Source: Candidatus Bathyarchaeota archaeon
GTDB taxonomy: Archaea; Thermoproteota; Bathyarchaeia; 40CM-2-53-6; FEN-987
Direction: 5' to 3'
NCBI GenBank assembly: GCA_022865625.1
Contig: JALHTB010000038.1
Location: 1-8,416, forward strand
Length of the DNA stretch: 8,416 nt
Shown here: positions 6,575 to 8,416 of the stretch, piece by piece
Numbering within the stretch: position 1 is the stretch's first letter
How the letters are laid out: each line of letters begins with the position of its first letter
The notes under the pieces: model-generated
Told to the model about the DNA's origin: nothing
Seen by the model: the letters and a program-made list of their open reading frames with translations, nothing else
Databases searched by the model: none
Translations under genes and position numbers: made by a program

Positions 6575-6707
6575 ATTGTCCAAGTCTCAGTGGCCGCACC
6601 GAGAAAAGCACACACAAAACCCAATCAACGGTTCAGTTTGCGACGCTCGCACCACGAGACCCACACACACCAATGGTCCAAATCACGACGCCCGCACCAT
6701 GAGACCC
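6575..6707 (+). repeat. Degenerate three-copy repeat upstream of the tRNA 3' end
   Basis: Three related 26-base segments occur at 6575-6600, 6628-6653 and 6673-6698, each ending CCGCACC or TCGCACC and followed by a GAGA-containing run. By eye, copies 1 and 2 each match copy 3 at 19 of 26 positions. The best-conserved part of copies 2 and 3 (6641-6662 against 6686-6707) matches at 20 of 22. Start-to-start distances are 53 and 45 bases. Copies are too divergent, and spacers too short and repetitive, for a CRISPR array. Function unknown. The stretch 6504-6781 has no supported gene. Confidence 0.5.
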
Positions 6708-6735
6708 GTCGTCGTCCTGGTCACTTGGTGCGGGC
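6690..6735. other. 10-bp inverted repeat (hairpin)
   Basis: GCCCGCACCA (6690-6699) is perfectly complementary to TGGTGCGGGC (6726-6735) across a 26-base loop, so the last copy of the degenerate repeat pairs with an inverted partner. It lies about 50 bases beyond the 3' end of the minus-strand tRNA and could affect readthrough, but there is no T-run typical of archaeal termination. Confidence 0.35.
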
Positions 6736-6820
6736 ACCCGAATTTGAAACGTCATAGGAGTGTTTTCGTTGTCGGGTAATATGGCGGGCCCGCCGGGAAT
6801 TGAACCCGGGACCCCCGGGT

Positions 6821-6834
6821 CTCCTCCATGCAGG
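6821..6834 (-). other. tRNA-Lys intron 3, canonical 37/38, 14 nt
   Basis: The intron interrupts the anticodon loop between A37 and A38, the commonest archaeal site. The central helix is CTTT (6840-6837)/GAGG (6826-6823) with two wobble pairs, and the bulges are TAC and AGA. The outer helix CCGGG/CCCGG exists only after intron 2 is removed. Confidence 0.82.
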
Positions 6835-6841
6835 TAAAAGC

Positions 6842-6859
6842 TTCACCGAATATGCTTCT
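6842..6859 (-). other. tRNA-Lys intron 2, 5' anticodon stem (30/31), 18 nt
   Basis: This is a complete bulge-helix-bulge: outer helix GAG/CTT (one wobble), bulge GGA, central 4-bp helix CACC/GGTG, bulge AAG, inner helix GAA/TTC, and a 5-base loop GCATA. Cutting each bulge after its second base joins CCGG to GCTTTTA and restores the 5-bp anticodon stem exactly. Confidence 0.88.
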
Positions 6860-6873
6860 CCGGTGCTCTACCT

Positions 6874-6898
6874 TTTCAGGATCCAGACTCTGGGATCT
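6874..6898 (-). other. tRNA-Lys intron 1, D-loop, 25 nt
   Basis: The junctions fold as a bulge-helix-bulge. The central helix TCAG (6904-6901)/CTGA (6879-6876) has 4 bp, flanked by bulges TCA and AAA, each cut between its second and third base. The inner stem is GATCC/GGATC with an 8-base loop. The outer helix is weak (about one pair). The intron lies just before the conserved GG of the D-loop. Confidence 0.85.
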
Positions 6899-6958
6899 GA
6901 CTGAGCTACGGGCCCTGCCGTTGATGAAAACGGATGAGAATGAAAAAGATTTTGTAGC

Positions 6959-7522
6959 TTAATACTTGTATCCTCGAGCTTCCTGTTCGTTGTGCTCGAC
7001 GCCCAATCCCTTGGCTACGCGGTTGACGTAGTTCATGTATGCTGTGAGTAGGACCAGGTCGAGGATCTCGGAGTCGTTGAGTCCAACCCTGTGCAGTGCC
7101 TCCAGATCCCCGTTCACGACTGAGCTGGGTTCCACGGTCAGCCTTAGCGCGTAGTCGATCAGAGCTTTGGTTCTCATCTCGGTTTTCTCGGGCAGCTGGC
7201 CACGTTTGAAAGCTTCCAGTTGATCACCATCCTTCACGTAGAACCTCAGCGCCTCACCATGGTGTGATACACAGTAATCGCAACGATTGTGCGCGGAGAT
7301 TGCGGTTGCGATCATTTCGCGTTCGCTTCTGCTCAAGCCTGACTTGCCGTACATCAGGTTCACGTAGAGTTCAAGAAAGGCTTTCAACGCGTTGGGATTC
7401 AGGCTTTGGACGCGCATGATGTTTGAGATCTTACCACGTGATCGCAATACTTCTTCGTATGTGCGTTTCAAGTCGCCAGTTGCTTTGTCCTCAGAAATCG
7501 TCTTGATCCACGCCAACGTCAA
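6959..7522 (-). CDS. AhpD-like / carboxymuconolactone decarboxylase family protein with CxxC active site
   Basis: The 187-residue protein resembles the uncharacterised peroxidase-related branch of the AhpD/CMD superfamily (usual length about 180-190). The catalytic pattern E-x11-CxxC-x3-H is intact: Glu69, Cys81-Asp-Tyr-Cys84 and His88 (motif CDYCVSHH). In AhpD these residues relay protons and form the redox disulfide used in peroxide reduction. The helical C-terminal part includes LDLVLLTAYMNYVNRVAKGLGV (split: LDLVLL at 154-159, NYVNRVAKG at 164-172), typical of the fold. A role in thiol-dependent peroxide or disulfide metabolism is inferred; substrate unknown. The family often begins M-AWIKTI, so TTG 7516 may be the true start in place of TTG 7522; the frame is closed upstream by a stop at 7538. 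It precedes the tRNA on the same strand. Confidence 0.9.
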   Translation of the reverse strand: MTLAWIKTISEDKATGDLKRTYEEVLRSRGKISNIMRVQSLNPNALKAFLELYVNLMYGKSGLSRSEREMIATAISAHNRCDYCVSHHGEALRFYVKDGDQLEAFKRGQLPEKTEMRTKALIDYALRLTVEPSSVVNGDLEALHRVGLNDSEILDLVLLTAYMNYVNRVAKGLGVEHNEQEARGYKY

Positions 7523-7552
7523 TCGACTTGCCGCGTCCTATGGACTTCTTGT

Positions 7553-7559
7553 TCATAAA
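7553..7559 (-). promoter_or_regulatory. Possible TATA box for the AhpD-like gene
   Basis: On the minus strand TTTATGA lies about 34 bases before TTG 7522 and 40 before TTG 7516, the spacing expected for a short-leader archaeal transcript. No Shine-Dalgarno is evident. Sequence match is moderate. Confidence 0.3.
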
Positions 7560-7784
7560 CTGTGGCAACCCTCCCGGAGATCTACAGGAAAGAGCGTTCT
7601 CTGAAGGCCACATATCGGATCACGATACTTGGCTTTAAGTACGTGAACGCTCGTCTACCCGAACAACTTAGGACTGAGGGCGGAGCTCATGCGAACAGAT
7701 GCGGCGTCTGCATTCTTTGCGCGTGTAGCGGGCTTTGCCTTCTATTATCGATACTAGCTCGCCCATCAGATCTGGACGAGCTGC

Positions 7785-7789
7785 GAGGG
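7785..7789 (+). promoter_or_regulatory. Shine-Dalgarno GAGGG that fixes the transketolase start
   Basis: GAGGG lies 7 bases before the GTG at 7797, and the frame is closed by a TAG at 7755. No other start codon with a ribosome binding site is available, so GTG 7797 is chosen. In 7523-7796 I see no other supported feature. Confidence 0.6.
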
Positions 7790-7796
7790 TGGTTTT

Positions 7797-8416
7797 GTGA
7801 GAGATACTAAGCAAAATGGATTGTCTGCAAGTCTCGAGTTCTCAAAGGACGGACTTCGATCCCTAACCGAGATCGCTCAACAAGTCAGGCGAGATATTGT
7901 TGCAATGATAGCCAGTGCTAGAACGGGACACCTGGGACCTTCTTTGTCCTGCGTGGAGATCTTGGTGTCACTGTATTTTGATCGCATGAATCACAGGTCT
8001 GAAGATCCAACTTGGTCAGATCGCGACAGGCTGGTGCTCTGTAAGGGCCACGCAGCTCCCGCTCTGTATGCAACATTGGCGCATGCCGGATACTTCGATC
8101 AGGAAACGCTTCTCTCTCTTCGGAAGACTGGGAGCATACTGCAAGGGCATCCTGCACGAGTCACTCCGGGGGTTGACATCTCTACAGGATCGCTCGGGCA
8201 GGGGCTCTCGATCGCTAACGGAATGGCTCTCGCTGCAAGACTGGATGGTAAGAACTATCGAGTGTTCGCTCTCACGGGTGATGGCGAATGCGATGAAGGA
8301 CAGGTCTGGGAGGCAGCGATGACTGCGAGTCATCTAGGCCTTTCGAACGTCACAGCAATCATTGACCGAAACGGTGTCCAATCAGATGATGCAACGGAGA
8401 GGATCAAGAAGAAAGA
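7797..8416 (+). CDS. Transketolase N-terminal (thiamine diphosphate-binding) subunit, 3'-truncated by the window
   Basis: The visible 206 residues are the start of a transketolase pyrophosphate-binding domain. Motifs in order: TGHLGPSLSCVEIL (43-56) and KGHAAPALYA (83-92) with active-site His residues, GHPARVTPGVDIS (117-129), GSLGQGLSIANGMA (131-144), and the ThDP/Mg motif GDGECDEG (161-168) continuing to Asn192 in DRNGVQ. Transketolase moves two-carbon ketol units between sugar phosphates in the nonoxidative pentose phosphate pathway; in archaea it mainly makes ribose and erythrose 4-phosphate. Archaeal enzymes are usually encoded as separate N- and C-terminal genes, and the short N-terminus here fits that form, but the gene runs off the edge so a full-length enzyme is not excluded. 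It is divergent from the AhpD-like gene. Confidence 0.94.
   Translation, partial: MRDTKQNGLSASLEFSKDGLRSLTEIAQQVRRDIVAMIASARTGHLGPSLSCVEILVSLYFDRMNHRSEDPTWSDRDRLVLCKGHAAPALYATLAHAGYFDQETLLSLRKTGSILQGHPARVTPGVDISTGSLGQGLSIANGMALAARLDGKNYRVFALTGDGECDEGQVWEAAMTASHLGLSNVTAIIDRNGVQSDDATERIKKK

Larger units (their letters stand above)
6782..6915 (-). tRNA. tRNA-Lys(UUU) with three introns and encoded CCA
   Basis: Read on the minus strand, the acceptor arm GGGCCCG (6915-6909) pairs with CGGGCCC (6792-6786), followed by discriminator G and CCA (6784-6782). The T arm is CCGGG, loop TTCAATT, CCCGG (6809-6793). The D stem is GCTC/GAGC. Removing introns at 6874-6898 (25 nt), 6842-6859 (18 nt) and 6821-6834 (14 nt) gives a normal 74-nt body. 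The D-loop becomes AGTCAGGTA, the anticodon stem CCGGG/CCCGG and the loop CTTTTAA, hence anticodon TTT; variable loop GGGTC. G73 and the GGGCCCG acceptor fit archaeal tRNA-Lys. The exon between introns two and three is only 7 nt (GCTTTTA). It lies 43 bases downstream of the CxxC-protein gene on the same strand. Confidence 0.94.

Noticed and set aside
6575..6707. CRISPR array
   Set aside because: Copies are only about 70-90 percent alike, spacing is unequal, spacers resemble each other and no cas gene is present.
6475..6780. Three overlapping plus-strand open frames of 67-75 residues
   Set aside because: All three frames are open because the repeat region is poor in stop codons; the apparent peptide repeats are a by-product of the DNA repeat.
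6824..6840. Alternative anticodons GCA (Cys) or CAT (Met) within the tRNA
   Set aside because: Neither can be flanked by a paired anticodon stem; only TTT gives a complete stem after intron removal, with matching bulge-helix-bulge junctions.
7562..7810. 82-residue plus-strand open frame before the transketolase gene
   Set aside because: No family resemblance, Cys-rich random composition, and it overlaps the transketolase ribosome site and start in another frame.

Overview
The window looks like archaeal chromosome. The strongest evidence is a minus-strand tRNA-Lys(UUU) split by three short introns whose junctions fold into bulge-helix-bulge motifs. Other archaeal signs are TATA-like promoters about 35-40 bases before start codons, near-leaderless genes, frequent TTG/GTG starts, a fused double-ATPase ECF protein and a transketolase that appears to be the separate N-terminal subunit. 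Several introns per tRNA is typical of the TACK lineage (Thermoproteota, for example Bathyarchaeia- or Nitrososphaeria-like organisms). That placement is an inference; nothing here fixes the taxon.

Layout. (1) Positions 1-732 hold the C-terminal part of a class III, glutamate-1-semialdehyde-aminomutase-like aminotransferase with an apparent one-base frameshift near position 56. (2) A minus-strand cluster runs leftward from 2560: an ECF transporter S component, an 84-residue two-helix membrane protein, and a creatininase-family amidohydrolase. (3) A 347-base divergent spacer (2561-2907) carries a promoter at each end, a 13-bp dyad and an exact 18-bp direct repeat. (4) A plus-strand cluster runs rightward: a fused double ATPase (EcfA-EcfA'), EcfT, then the N-terminal piece of a second aminotransferase that decays into noncoding sequence. 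(5) Positions 5886-6182 are mostly empty, followed by a 106-residue helical orphan protein. (6) Positions 6504-6781 hold a degenerate three-copy repeat and a hairpin. (7) The tRNA-Lys gene follows, then on the same strand an AhpD-like CxxC protein. (8) The right edge is the start of a transketolase N-terminal subunit.

How the genes may work together. Both divergent clusters contribute to one ECF importer: S component and probable accessory membrane protein on one side, energizing module (two ATPase domains plus EcfT) on the other. A metal-dependent amidohydrolase of the creatininase/ArfB/MftE superfamily is encoded with the S component, and aminotransferase sequence lies at both edges of the block. 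A reasonable hypothesis is uptake of a small vitamin-like or amide/formamide-containing compound followed by hydrolysis; the substrate cannot be read from the sequence. The tRNA is the most striking single feature: introns in the D-loop, in the 5' anticodon stem and at the canonical 37/38 site leave a middle exon of only 7 nucleotides carrying the anticodon.
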